From NCBI GenBank assembly GCA_030834895.1, contig JAUQXA010000018.1, positions 124,001 through 188,000 of the forward strand: a stretch of DNA of 64,000 nt, in the 5' to 3' direction. The notes beneath the pieces were generated by a model. That model was not told where the DNA came from. It saw nothing but the letters and a program-made list of their open reading frames with translations, and ran no database searches. Below, one piece after another: positions 39,961-48,448 of this stretch; the first letter of the stretch is position 1; each line of letters starts with the position of its first letter. Source of the DNA: Anaerolineales bacterium. GTDB lineage: Bacteria > Chloroflexota > Anaerolineae > Anaerolineales > Villigracilaceae. Position numbers and translations under genes: made by a program.

Positions 39961-39966
39961 TATAAT
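39961..39966 (+). promoter_or_regulatory. -10 box of nadK, probably leaderless
   Basis: TATAAT ends nine bases before the ATG at 39976 and no Shine-Dalgarno is present. Confidence 0.6.
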
Positions 39967-39975
39967 TGTCCTGTC

Positions 39976-40839
39976 ATGTCCAAATCCTTCTTGCCCAAGC
40001 ATCCCGTAATCACGGCTTACCCGAAAATGCCCGAAGCCTTTGCGGAAGCGCAGGCCATGTCTGCCTTTCTCAAGGAAAAAGGGGTGGATGCACCATTCGG
40101 CTCCCTGTATGATACCGACCTTCGTAACCGGGTAAAGAACGGACAGTATGACCTGCTTATCACTGTCGGCGGTGACGGCAGCGTGTTGCGCGCGGGGCAT
40201 TTATGTGCTCCCAGTGGCGTTCCTATTTTGGGCGTTAACCTTGGCCGGCTCGGATTCCTAATCCAGATCGAACGTCAGGAATGGCGCGAGTATTTTGAGA
40301 AATTACTCAACGGTGAGGCATGGATCGAGAACCGCATGATGCTCCGCGCAGAGCATATCCGCGCGGGAGAAAGCCTTGGTTCATCGAATGCGCTGAATGA
40401 GGTTGTTGTGGCGCGCGGACAGAATTTGCGTCCCATTCGCCTGACCGCAACTGTGGATGGGCGTCGTCTCACCAGTTACGCCGCCGACGGGTTGATTGCA
40501 TCCACCGCCACAGGCTCTACTGCGTATGCCCTCGCCGCTGGCGGGCCTATCCTCCCGCCGGAGCTGCGCAACATTCTGCTCGTACCGATTGCCCCGCACC
40601 TCTCAGTGGATCGTGCTGTTGTTTTATCGGAAGGATCGTCGGTCAGCATCGTTGTCAATAGCGAAAACTCCATCCTCAGTGTGGATGGTCAACCGCCGGT
40701 CTTGCTGATGGAGGACGACCATGTGGATGTGACCGTTGCCGACGTCACCGCGCAATTTGTCCGCTTTGGCGACCCAGGCTATTTCTACCGCAACCTCACC
40801 GCGCATATGAACGAAAACTCTTTGGGATTTCCACGATGA
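39976..40839 (+). CDS. nadK: NAD kinase
   Basis: A 287-residue enzyme that phosphorylates NAD to NADP. The conserved GGDGS is at residues 65-69 with the catalytic Asp67. The NE motif lies in NALNEVVVARG and the glycine-rich ADGLIASTATGSTAYALAAGGPI follows. It overlaps the downstream zinc-finger membrane gene at ATGA. NADP supply next to TIR genes is notable but probably coincidental. Confidence 0.96.
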   Translation: MSKSFLPKHPVITAYPKMPEAFAEAQAMSAFLKEKGVDAPFGSLYDTDLRNRVKNGQYDLLITVGGDGSVLRAGHLCAPSGVPILGVNLGRLGFLIQIERQEWREYFEKLLNGEAWIENRMMLRAEHIRAGESLGSSNALNEVVVARGQNLRPIRLTATVDGRRLTSYAADGLIASTATGSTAYALAAGGPILPPELRNILLVPIAPHLSVDRAVVLSEGSSVSIVVNSENSILSVDGQPPVLLMEDDHVDVTVADVTAQFVRFGDPGYFYRNLTAHMNENSLGFPR

Positions 40840-41375
40840 CAGACTCAGAAACCATTTCAACCTCCCCCGTAAACTATTGTTACGCCCATCCCACCCGCGA
40901 GACCAGCCTGCGTTGCAAGCGCTGTGAAAGATATATGTGTGCTTCCTGCTCGGTGCGAACACCCACCGGCTATCTTTGCAAGGACTGCGTAAAATCGCAC
41001 CAAAAATCCTTTGACACGAGTGAATGGTACGATTACATATTAGGCTTTATCACGGCAGCGTTTTTATCGGGTGTGGCGGCCTTCCTCGTCACCTTGATTG
41101 GCGGCATCGGTTTCTTTGGCTGGTTTTTGATTGCTGCGGGAGCGCCCGTGGCCGGGACGGTAATTGCTGAAAGTGTCCGCTTTGTGACCCGCCGTCGTCG
41201 TTCGAAAAACCTGTTCATTACCGTTGCCGTCGGCGTCGTGGTCGGCGCGTTACCCATTGCTTTGTTTCAGCTGTTGACCATGAACATTTTTGGAATCGTC
41301 TTCCAAGCCATCTATCTCGTGATTGCCGTGCCGCTCGTTTATACCCGCCTTTCCGGAATCCAACTATTTCGATAA
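40836..41375 (+). CDS. B-box-like zinc-finger membrane protein
   Basis: A 179-residue protein. The N terminus has a zinc-binding module with CYAHPTRETSLRCKRCERYMCASCSVRTPTGYLCKDC, matching the B-box-type zinc finger found in many bacterial membrane proteins (C-x2-H, C-x2-C, C-x2-C, C-x2-C). Three to four membrane helices follow (about 67-160). It overlaps nadK and precedes recN by three bases, so the three are one operon. Function unknown; a sensor or partner-binding role at the membrane is plausible. Confidence 0.82.
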   Translation: MTDSETISTSPVNYCYAHPTRETSLRCKRCERYMCASCSVRTPTGYLCKDCVKSHQKSFDTSEWYDYILGFITAAFLSGVAAFLVTLIGGIGFFGWFLIAAGAPVAGTVIAESVRFVTRRRRSKNLFITVAVGVVVGALPIALFQLLTMNIFGIVFQAIYLVIAVPLVYTRLSGIQLFR

Positions 41376-41378
41376 CCT

Positions 41379-43112
41379 ATGCTGACCGAACTCCACATCC
41401 AAAATTTTGCCATCATTGACAAGCTCGACCTGCGTTTCGATTCGGGACTGATCATCCTCACCGGTGAAACGGGCGCGGGCAAATCCATCATCCTCGACGC
41501 AGTGGTCATGCTCATTGGCGGCAAGGCGGATACCACTTTCGTCCGCACCGACGCCGACACAGCCTTCGTTGAAGCCGTCTTCCATCTCACAGGCACGGAA
41601 AGGGAAGCCGTGCATTTCATCCTTAACCGTGAGGAACTGATGGATGACCCGAACTACGTGACACTGATGCGCGAAGTTCGCAAGGAGGGACGCAGTGTGG
41701 CGAGGATCAACGGGCGCACGGTGAACGTTGGATTGTTGAAGGAATTGGGCGCGCTGCTGGTTGACATCCACGGGCAGGCGGAACATCTCTCCCTGCTTGA
41801 CCCTCGCGCTCACCTTGGGCTGCTCGATCGCTTCGCCGAAGTTGGTCAACCCTTGAGCGATTACCGCCAGACCTATCATACCCTGCTCAACTTGCGCCGT
41901 GAGTTGACCGACCTGCGCAAGGCGCAATCCGATGCAGACCGACGCATCGAGATGCTCACCTATCAGGCCGAGGAAATCGAAGCCGCCAGGTTGAAGCCCG
42001 GCGAAGACGAAGAACTGCGTAAGGAACGTGACCGCCTTGCCAACGCCGAAGCTCTCGCGGAGAACGCGCAGGAAGCGCTGGCTGTTCTGGACGAAGGCTC
42101 ACCCGAGACTCCCGCCGCCACCGATTTGATCGGTCAAGCCGCGCAGGCTTTGGGCGCGCTCGCCAAGATCGATGCGGCGCAGTCCGAACTGGCAAATCAA
42201 GCTGACCTCCTGCTCGACACCATCTCGGATGTGATTCACAGTCTGCGTGATTACCTGGAAGAAATCGAGTTCAATCCCAAACGGCTGGAGGATGTCGAAG
42301 AACGCCTTGACCTCATCCATTCGCTGGTGCGCAAATACGGTGGCAGCATCCCCGCTGTCATTGCCTATGGCTCGGATGCCCGCAAGCAACTCGAAACCAT
42401 CACAGGCGCGGCAGAACGCATCAACGAATTGGAAATGCAAGAAGCCAAACTGCTGGAGAAACTTGCCAAACAAGGCGGCGAGCTTTCTGAAAAGCGCAAG
42501 TCTGCCGCGGTGGAGATGGGCAACGACATCGAAGGCGAACTCAACGACCTGAAAATGCAATCCGCCCGCTTTGGCGTGGACTTCCAAACCAAGCCCGACC
42601 CCAACGGCGCACCCCTGTCTGACGGCTCGCGCATCGCCTTCGACCAAAACGGATTCGACCGCGTCGAGTTTTTGATCGCGCCTAATCCCGGCGAAGGACT
42701 CAAGCCATTGGTAAAGATCGCCTCCGGCGGTGAGACCTCACGTCTCATGCTTGGTTTGAAGAATGTCCTCGCCCGCGCCGATGAAATCCCTTCGCTTATC
42801 TTCGACGAAATCGACCAGGGCATCGGCGGACGTGTGGGTATGGTGGTCGGACAAAAACTCTGGAACCTCTCGCGCTCGCATCAGGTCTTTTGCGTGACCC
42901 ACCTCCCGCAACTGGCAGTCTTCGGCGACCAGCATTATCAGGTGCAGAAACTCATCAAGGATGGACGCACGCTCACACGCGTCGAACGGCTCGAAGGCGA
43001 ACAGCGTCTGCTCGAACTTTCACAAATGCTCGGCGAAGTCGGCGAAGGCACACTGCGTTCCGCGCATGAGTTATTGCAGTCCGCAAGGCAGATGGTCAAA
43101 GCAAAGAAATAA
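41379..43112 (+). CDS. recN: DNA repair protein RecN
   Basis: A 577-residue SMC-like ATPase acting in double-strand-break repair. The N terminus MLTELHIQNFAIIDKLDLRF and Walker A GETGAGKS (29-36) are typical; the D-I-H-G-Q motif, central coiled coil (residues about 155-370), the signature KIASGGETSRLMLGLKN, Walker B IFDEIDQGIGG and CVTHLPQLAV follow. Length is close to family average. No LexA-like box is seen in front of this operon. Confidence 0.96.
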   Translation: MLTELHIQNFAIIDKLDLRFDSGLIILTGETGAGKSIILDAVVMLIGGKADTTFVRTDADTAFVEAVFHLTGTEREAVHFILNREELMDDPNYVTLMREVRKEGRSVARINGRTVNVGLLKELGALLVDIHGQAEHLSLLDPRAHLGLLDRFAEVGQPLSDYRQTYHTLLNLRRELTDLRKAQSDADRRIEMLTYQAEEIEAARLKPGEDEELRKERDRLANAEALAENAQEALAVLDEGSPETPAATDLIGQAAQALGALAKIDAAQSELANQADLLLDTISDVIHSLRDYLEEIEFNPKRLEDVEERLDLIHSLVRKYGGSIPAVIAYGSDARKQLETITGAAERINELEMQEAKLLEKLAKQGGELSEKRKSAAVEMGNDIEGELNDLKMQSARFGVDFQTKPDPNGAPLSDGSRIAFDQNGFDRVEFLIAPNPGEGLKPLVKIASGGETSRLMLGLKNVLARADEIPSLIFDEIDQGIGGRVGMVVGQKLWNLSRSHQVFCVTHLPQLAVFGDQHYQVQKLIKDGRTLTRVERLEGEQRLLELSQMLGEVGEGTLRSAHELLQSARQMVKAKK

Positions 43113-43127
43113 ATCAGGGAATCAAAG

Positions 43128-43154
43128 CCGCTCCATCACTTGGAGCGGTTTTTT
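43128..43154 (+). terminator. Terminator after recN
   Basis: CCGCTCCA-tcact-TGGAGCGG followed by TTTTTT. Confidence 0.92.
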
Positions 43155-43188
43155 GTTTTATGCAAGTATTTTCACTGGCAACTTAAAT

Positions 43189-43227
43189 GTTGACCGCCAG
43201 GGTGAGGGGGGCACCCTAGCGGTCAAC
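43189..43227 (+). repeat. GTTGACCGC inverted repeat
   Basis: GTTGACCGC-C-AGGGTG and CACCCT-A-GCGGTCAAC bracket a G-rich loop. It lies between recN and tRNA-Arg, a palindromic intergenic repeat or extra terminator. The rest of 43155-43308 shows nothing else. Confidence 0.65.
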
Positions 43228-43308
43228 GTTGGCAATAATACTACAGGGATTTATTTTTTGCAATAGTTTCTTTGTTAGAAGAATATTAAAGTTTTAAAAA
43301 ATTTTCAG

Positions 43309-43380
43309 TGCCCCGAGTAGGAATCGAACCTACATCTAAGCCTTAGGAGTGCCTTGTTCTGTCCATTGAACTATCGGGGC
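43309..43380 (-). tRNA. tRNA-Arg (anticodon CCU)
   Basis: On the minus strand the acceptor stem is GCCCCGA/TCGGGGC, the D-arm GTTC-AATGGACA-GAAC and the T-arm GTAGG-TTCGATT-CCTAC, with discriminator A. The anticodon loop CTCCTAA gives CCU. The anticodon stem AGGCA/GGCTT has an A-G mismatch next to the loop and one G-T pair. CCA is not encoded. A TATAAT-like box (ATTATA at 43391-43396, read as TATAAT on the minus strand) lies 10 bases upstream. Confidence 0.88.
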
Positions 43381-43406
43381 GGACAACGGCATTATACACA
43401 AAAGGA

Positions 43407-43412
43407 TAAAAT
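43407..43412 (+). promoter_or_regulatory. -10 box of the peptidase gene, probably leaderless
   Basis: TAAAAT ends six bases before the ATG at 43419; no Shine-Dalgarno is seen. It faces away from the tRNA-Arg promoter. Confidence 0.5.
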
Positions 43413-43418
43413 ATATCC

Positions 43419-44867
43419 ATGCGCCAGAAGATTGCCATCCTCCTGTTATTTGTCACAGCCTGTTCTGCCCCAATGCCTGCCCCGACCATTGTCCCATCAG
43501 TGACTCTTGATGCTACTGATATCCCTGCCACTTCAACTCCAATCCCTCCCACGCAAGTTCCCACGCAGGGCGCAGAACGACCCGCATATACACTCGATAC
43601 AACGGTGGATTACGACGCTCACAAGGTCACGGTGAATGAGGACATCGTCTACCCAAATCGCAGCGGGGAACGGCTCGACAGTCTCGTGCTTGCAATTGCT
43701 GCCAATCTTTGGCAAAACTGTTTTTATCTGGATTCGATTCAAGTGGATGGCTCACCTGTCACGAATTACACATTGACCGCCCACCGTTTGGAGATTCCGC
43801 TGCCGACTCCGCTCGAAGCTGATTCTGCTGCGACGGTGACTCTTGGCTACAAACTTTCCCTGCCCTACATGGACCAAGCCCACAGCCTGCGCGCGCGTAT
43901 CTTTGGCTACAGCGATATCCAAATGAACTTGGTCAATTGGTATCCGTTCGTTGTTCCCTTCAAGGACGGCGAGTGGATGATCCGCGAGCCGTGGTCGCAT
44001 GGTGAGTATCTGGTCTATCCCACAGCGGACTTTGAAGTGAATCTTAAATTTACCAACCCTGAGAATCAGCCTATCGTCGCCACCAGTGGATTTGCCGAAC
44101 CAAACGGCGATTCCACCCGTTATACGTTGCCCGAAGCCCGCGCCTTCGCCATCTCAGCCAGCCGCGAGTTTCAGGTCTCGCAAATGCAGGTCGGCGACAC
44201 GACGGTTTACAGCTATTACCTTCCCATCTACCAGCGAGCGGGTGAAGCCGCCATGGTCGCCAGCGCGCAGGCAATACAAGTCTTCTCGCAAAAGTTTGGG
44301 GTATATCCACACAAGACCCTCTCGGTGGTCATCGCAGATTTCAAGGACAGCATGGAATTCTCAGCGTTGTATTTTCATAGCCGTAGTTTCTATGATTTAT
44401 ACGATGGCACCCCCGCCAATTATTTGACTTTCGTCGCCGTGCATGAAACGGCTCACCAGTGGTGGTTCGACCAGGTTGCCAACGACCAGGCGCTCGAATC
44501 CTGGATGGATGAATCGCTCACAACCTATTCCGAATCCATTTACTACGAAACGCTCTATCCAGACATGCTCTCGTGGTGGTGGTCATACCGCATTGACTTC
44601 TTTGAGCCGCAGGGCTACATCGACATCCCCGTCTATGACGGGCAGAACGACGACAATTACAAACACATCGTCTATTTCAATGGCGCGCACTTTCTACAAG
44701 ACTTGCGTCAGCGCATTGGTGACGAAGCCTTTCAGTCGTTTGTTCAGGACTATTTCGCGCAGAACCGGGGCAGGGTCGCTACTGGCGATGATTTCTTCCG
44801 CATTTTGGATCAGCACACGGACAAGGATTACTCGGACATCGTCCACGCATATTTTCACAGCCGATGA
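43419..44867 (+). CDS. M1-family metallopeptidase lipoprotein
   Basis: A 482-residue lipoprotein (lipobox VTACSA) with a Pro/Thr linker, an N-terminal beta domain and a gluzincin domain. The zinc site is HETAHQWW (near residue 342), with the third ligand Glu 18 residues after the second His in WMDESLTTYSE. M1 aminopeptidases normally read WLNEG at this point; here it is WMDES. The G-A-M-E-N exopeptidase motif is replaced by FKDSMEFSALYF, where the Glu is kept. It acts outside the cell, probably on peptides for nutrition. Confidence 0.88.
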   Translation: MRQKIAILLLFVTACSAPMPAPTIVPSVTLDATDIPATSTPIPPTQVPTQGAERPAYTLDTTVDYDAHKVTVNEDIVYPNRSGERLDSLVLAIAANLWQNCFYLDSIQVDGSPVTNYTLTAHRLEIPLPTPLEADSAATVTLGYKLSLPYMDQAHSLRARIFGYSDIQMNLVNWYPFVVPFKDGEWMIREPWSHGEYLVYPTADFEVNLKFTNPENQPIVATSGFAEPNGDSTRYTLPEARAFAISASREFQVSQMQVGDTTVYSYYLPIYQRAGEAAMVASAQAIQVFSQKFGVYPHKTLSVVIADFKDSMEFSALYFHSRSFYDLYDGTPANYLTFVAVHETAHQWWFDQVANDQALESWMDESLTTYSESIYYETLYPDMLSWWWSYRIDFFEPQGYIDIPVYDGQNDDNYKHIVYFNGAHFLQDLRQRIGDEAFQSFVQDYFAQNRGRVATGDDFFRILDQHTDKDYSDIVHAYFHSR

Positions 44868-44873
44868 AATGCT

Positions 44874-45788
44874 TTAAATAATGGTAACTTCCGCGCCTTC
44901 GTAGCTGGTCCCCAACTCGAAGACACGCGCTGTCAAGCCGGCATGTTCAAAGGCCCGCTTCATCGCCGCACCGACAGCCGGATCCTCTTTTGAGGAAAAG
45001 GCGATCAAGCTTGGTCCCGCTCCCGAAAGTGCCACCGCAGCCGTCCCGGCATGGTGGGCGGCATCGATTGCGGCCTGTGCGCCCGGAATCAGTGGGATAC
45101 GATAGGGTTGATGCAGGGCATCACTCATGGCTTTGCCAAGCAGGTCGAGATCTCCGGTGCGAAGAGCTTCGGTCACCAGCACAGCCCGACTGATGTTGTA
45201 GATGGCATCCTTGCGGTCCACCTGTTTGGGCAGGATGGCGCGCGCCTGTTTTGTGGGGAAGTCGAAATCAGGCAGGACAATGGTAACGTGGATTGGAGAG
45301 CGGTTGGCCCGGGCGGGCAATTTCAAAGAGATGACACGGTCTTCATACACGATGGACGCCACCAAGCCACCGAGCATGGCGGGGGCAACGTTATCGGGAT
45401 GTCCTTCGGTTTCGATGGCCAGTTTCAGGATTTCCTCGTCACTGAACGGGTTGCCCAGCAGCGCATTGGCACCCAACATGCCCGTCAGAAAAGCCGCGGA
45501 ACTGGACCCCAACCCTGAGCTGAGTGGAATCCGGTTCAGGCAGTGGATTCGCATCCCGTTGCAGGATTTTCCAGCCCGGTCATAAATTTGCAGCGCCGCA
45601 TCCACCACGGCATTGTTCGCATCGTCGGGCAAAATCCCCACGCCTTCCCCCTCGACAATTACTTCGAATTTACAGTCATTCGTGGCGGCAAATTCAGTCT
45701 CATTCCAAAGGTTCAAAGCCAGCCCCAAGGCATCGAAACCGGGTCCCAGGTTGGCGGTGGTTGCAGGGACTTTAACCAAGACTTTCAT
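44874..45788 (-). CDS. thrB: Homoserine kinase
   Basis: The ATG at 45788 (MKVLVKVPATTANLGPGFD) has AGGAGGA upstream and gives 304 residues; the longer frame is not used. This GHMP kinase phosphorylates homoserine in threonine synthesis. The ATP loop is RIPLSSGLGSSSAAF (87-100), and IETEGHPDNVAPAMLGGL and ALSGAGPSLIAF are family motifs. No other threonine gene is nearby. Convergent with the peptidase gene, 6 bases apart. Confidence 0.95.
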   Translation of the reverse strand: MKVLVKVPATTANLGPGFDALGLALNLWNETEFAATNDCKFEVIVEGEGVGILPDDANNAVVDAALQIYDRAGKSCNGMRIHCLNRIPLSSGLGSSSAAFLTGMLGANALLGNPFSDEEILKLAIETEGHPDNVAPAMLGGLVASIVYEDRVISLKLPARANRSPIHVTIVLPDFDFPTKQARAILPKQVDRKDAIYNISRAVLVTEALRTGDLDLLGKAMSDALHQPYRIPLIPGAQAAIDAAHHAGTAAVALSGAGPSLIAFSSKEDPAVGAAMKRAFEHAGLTARVFELGTSYEGAEVTII

Positions 45789-46000
45789 TTCTTCCTCCTG
45801 TGATGCGCGCCTGCGGCGCCCTCCCCAAAAAATTTCGCCAAGTCTAACATAAAACTCCGAAAAGACATCAGGTGTGGAGCGGGACATGCGGGTTTGGCGA
45901 TTGCACTGCACCGAAAAGGTGCCACCCCAAAAAATTCCCACTCCCTTTATGGCATGGTATACTCCACAAAGTTTCAGACCAGAAAAGTTCAGGGAATTTT
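45789..46000. other. Divergent intergenic region
   Basis: Two direct copies of CCCCAAAAAATT occur (near 45824 and 45926). TATACT near 45958 may drive the following gene. No gene is seen. Confidence 0.45.
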
Positions 46001-46558
46001 ATGCGCATCGCAAAAATTTTTCGCCCCGATCAGGAAAACATCAGCCGGTTCATAACCGCGCTTGGCAGTGGTTCCGTTATTTTAAGCACAACAAAATTTG
46101 CGCGTCCGGACTTTTTCATTACAGCGTATGACTTCATCCGAGACTATATAGAGAGAGGACTTTTCAAAAAGGAAGAATCGTTGATCAAGACGTTGGAAGA
46201 GGGTGGTTTTTCAATGGAGAGCGGACCGATTGGCGCGATGATTAGTGATCAAAAGAAAAGCCGTGAGGCCGCCGAATTGATGTTGAACACCGCAAAGCAG
46301 TGGCAAGGGGGTGATGAGATCGCACGTTCCGAGTTGATATGGGCAACCAGCCAGTTTACGGGCGCAATTCGCCAGCACCTTGAGCGGCTGAAAAGTTTGA
46401 TATTCCCGCTGATCGAGCAGACTATCTCCATTGATGATGAACACAAGTTGTCCGAGGAGATCAACAAGATCGTCTTTGACGGCGGACTGAAGGACGGGGA
46501 GGAAAAATACATCAAGCTGATCGAGAAACTCGAAGACCAGCTAAGCGACTGGCGATAA
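46001..46558 (+). CDS. Hemerythrin-like protein without the His ligands
   Basis: The ATG at 46001 (MRIAKIFRPDQ) gives 185 residues. The four-helix pattern and phrases match HHE hemerythrin-like proteins: ERGLFKKEESLIKTLEEGG, ESGPIGAMISDQKKSREAAELM, AIRQHLERLKSLIFPLIEQ. In the family these read HHx-KEE, GPI-x-x-M-x-x-E-H, and H-x-x-K-E-N. Here the first and third ligand positions are Gln (FRPDQENI, SDQKKSR) and the HH pair is missing. An oxygen or iron role is therefore unlikely. The protein could be a structural relative with a new ligand. Confidence 0.65.
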   Translation: MRIAKIFRPDQENISRFITALGSGSVILSTTKFARPDFFITAYDFIRDYIERGLFKKEESLIKTLEEGGFSMESGPIGAMISDQKKSREAAELMLNTAKQWQGGDEIARSELIWATSQFTGAIRQHLERLKSLIFPLIEQTISIDDEHKLSEEINKIVFDGGLKDGEEKYIKLIEKLEDQLSDWR

Positions 46559-46576
46559 GACTCACAGCAAATATGA

Positions 46577-46613
46577 AGGGGCGGACTTCTCTGGAAAGGT
46601 CCGTCCCTTTTTT
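46577..46613 (+). terminator. Terminator after the hemerythrin-like gene
   Basis: GGGGCGGAC pairs with GTCCGTCCC (one G-T pair) across a 12-nt loop and runs into TTTTTT. Confidence 0.85.
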
Positions 46614-46704
46614 GTTTTCAAATTTCGGATGAGGCGGATGAAATTTTATATCTTGCCGTACATGGGGTCTGATGCGTTGTGTGACATCGGTAAAAGGAGA
46701 AATC

Positions 46705-47337
46705 ATGATCGATCCTTCCAAACTTTATTTCTTTATGCTTGCGGCTTTGGCGCTATTGCTTGTCCCCGGCCCAGCGGTGCTGTACATTACCGCCCGCAGT
46801 GCCAGTCAGGGACGGATGGCCGGGTTTGTCTCTGTGCTTGCAATCGAGACGGCGAACTTCCTTCAAGCGGTTGCCGCGGCGCTGGGACTTTCGGCGATCC
46901 TGTTATCCTCGGCGCTGGCATTCGACGTTGTGAAATATTTGGGCGCTGCATACCTGATCTATCTTGGAATTCGAAAATTATTGACCCAGGACAACCAATC
47001 GGAGGGTGGGCAACTCAAAAAGGAAAGTTTGCAACGCATTTACTGGCAGGGATTTGTCGTCAACATCCTGAACCCAAAGACGGCGCTTTTCTTTTTTGCG
47101 TTCCTGCCGCAATTCGTCGATCCCGGCAGGGGAAATGTCACAATGCAGACTCTTTTGCTGGGAGTCATTTTTGTCTCCATGGCAATTGTGACTGACAGTT
47201 TGTACGCGCTGGTCGCCAGTTCCCTTGCAAACCGGCTAGGTGGGAACAAACATTTTCAAAAGGGTCAGCAATATTTTGCAGGGCTGGTCTATATTGGGCT
47301 TGGTATTACAACCGCTTTGACGGGTTCGCGGAAGTAG
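46705..47337 (+). CDS. LysE/RhtB-family exporter
   Basis: The ATG at 46705 (MIDPSKLYFFM) has AAAGGAGA upstream and gives 210 residues. It has six membrane helices with LVPGPAVLYITARSASQGRMAGF near the N terminus (the family G-P-x-x-x-x-V/I-x-x-x-x-x-x-G-R-x-x-G pattern), YLGAAYLIYLGIRKL and GFVVNILNPKTALFFFAFLPQFV. Such proteins export amino acids or homoserine lactones. The substrate is unknown. The cupin gene follows 21 bases later. Confidence 0.92.
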   Translation: MIDPSKLYFFMLAALALLLVPGPAVLYITARSASQGRMAGFVSVLAIETANFLQAVAAALGLSAILLSSALAFDVVKYLGAAYLIYLGIRKLLTQDNQSEGGQLKKESLQRIYWQGFVVNILNPKTALFFFAFLPQFVDPGRGNVTMQTLLLGVIFVSMAIVTDSLYALVASSLANRLGGNKHFQKGQQYFAGLVYIGLGITTALTGSRK

Positions 47338-47358
47338 AAATTTTGCCAGGAGTCTTTC

Positions 47359-47688
47359 ATGCAGGCGTATGAACTTACCCAATTGATTTCCCAACGAGAA
47401 GCCAGCAATAAGCGCTACCTCGAGTTTCTTAAAGTTCCCGACCTCAGTATGGGACTGTACATCCTCCCTGTTGGCGGGGTGGATTCCCAGTCACCGCACA
47501 CGGAGGATGAAGTCTATTACGTAGTGAGCGGACAAGCAAAGATTCAAGTTGCAGATGAAGACCGCAGCGTGCAGGCTGGTTCGATTGTCTATGTGGCGAA
47601 GAATGTGGAACACAGGTTTCATTCAATTGAAGAAGAGTTGACCGTGGTTGTGTTCTTCGCTCCGGCGGAGTATTCTTTGAAGGCTTAA
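47359..47688 (+). CDS. Cupin-domain protein
   Basis: A 109-residue single cupin. Metal-binding motif 1 is SPHTEDEVYYVVSGQAKI (H-x4-E, with the first His of the usual pair replaced by Ser) and motif 2 is GSIVYVAKNVEHRFHS. The domain fills the protein. Function unknown; small cupins act as dioxygenases, isomerases or sensors. Together with the LysE gene it may form a two-gene unit. Confidence 0.85.
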   Translation: MQAYELTQLISQREASNKRYLEFLKVPDLSMGLYILPVGGVDSQSPHTEDEVYYVVSGQAKIQVADEDRSVQAGSIVYVAKNVEHRFHSIEEELTVVVFFAPAEYSLKA

Positions 47689-47697
47689 TAAAAACCA

Positions 47698-48336
47698 TTA
47701 CTCAAAGAATTGCCATTTGGGCTTTACCAGCAAATAGATTGCAAGAACGAGACTTAAAGATGTAATGAGACTAACGATTATTTCTAAAATCGACCCAACT
47801 CTGAAATAGGCGATTATTGAGGAAATCAACGTGATAGCGGCATAGCCAAAGACTCCCCATTTCTTCCAAAGCCAGACGCCAACAATAAAGATTATCTGAA
47901 AAATGGAACAGCCTATTGCCGCTGTTTTATACCATTCGGTATTTGAAATGAAATTTGGCACAAACCAGATAAGTAATAATGCAAGAATGGCCGCATAGGC
48001 CAACCAGTAGGTTAAACATCCCTTGCGATCTTTTGTTTCTCGCGAGACCGAATGGAAGTAAATATATGCCAATCCGATCATAAATCCATTGCGCACCAAT
48101 GCCGAGGAAAAAGTGTCAACTGTACTTCCCCAAGCTTTGTTCACAGCGGGCGTTCCAATTGCGTCAAGCATGATGTTTATAACAAATATTATCAGTACTA
48201 ATCCGAGCGGTGCAAGGAATATTAGTCCTGCCATCCTTGCCTTGGCTCCCTCAAGATATACAGTTTTTCCGCTTTTTACTTTGCCGGAAATCAGGAAGAA
48301 CAAGCCGGCTATCAATGAAACAATTAAGTAAAGCAT
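47698..48336 (-). CDS. Multi-pass membrane protein of unknown function
   Basis: A 212-residue protein with about seven hydrophobic segments, including LYLIVSLIAGLFFLI, MAGLIFLAPLGLVLIIFVINIML, WLAYAAILALLLIWFV and SLSLVLAIYLLV. No family is recognised. Its codon use is more AT-rich than its neighbours, which suggests transfer. It is convergent with the cupin gene (9 bases apart). Confidence 0.7.
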   Translation of the reverse strand: MLYLIVSLIAGLFFLISGKVKSGKTVYLEGAKARMAGLIFLAPLGLVLIIFVINIMLDAIGTPAVNKAWGSTVDTFSSALVRNGFMIGLAYIYFHSVSRETKDRKGCLTYWLAYAAILALLLIWFVPNFISNTEWYKTAAIGCSIFQIIFIVGVWLWKKWGVFGYAAITLISSIIAYFRVGSILEIIVSLITSLSLVLAIYLLVKPKWQFFE

Positions 48337-48405
48337 CTCACCTCCAAAGTAACATTAAGAAAACGGCGAACGCACGCCCGTGTTGACCCGCCGCTAAGAT
48401 AACTA

Positions 48406-48443
48406 AATGACAGCCCCGCATTTTTGACGGGGCTGTCATTTTC
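48406..48443. terminator. Terminator of the giant surface protein gene
   Basis: AATGACAGCCCCG and CGGGGCTGTCATT pair perfectly over 13 bp around CATTTTTGA. It is just after the stop of the minus-strand gene at 48449. Confidence 0.9.
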
Positions 48444-48448
48444 ATACT

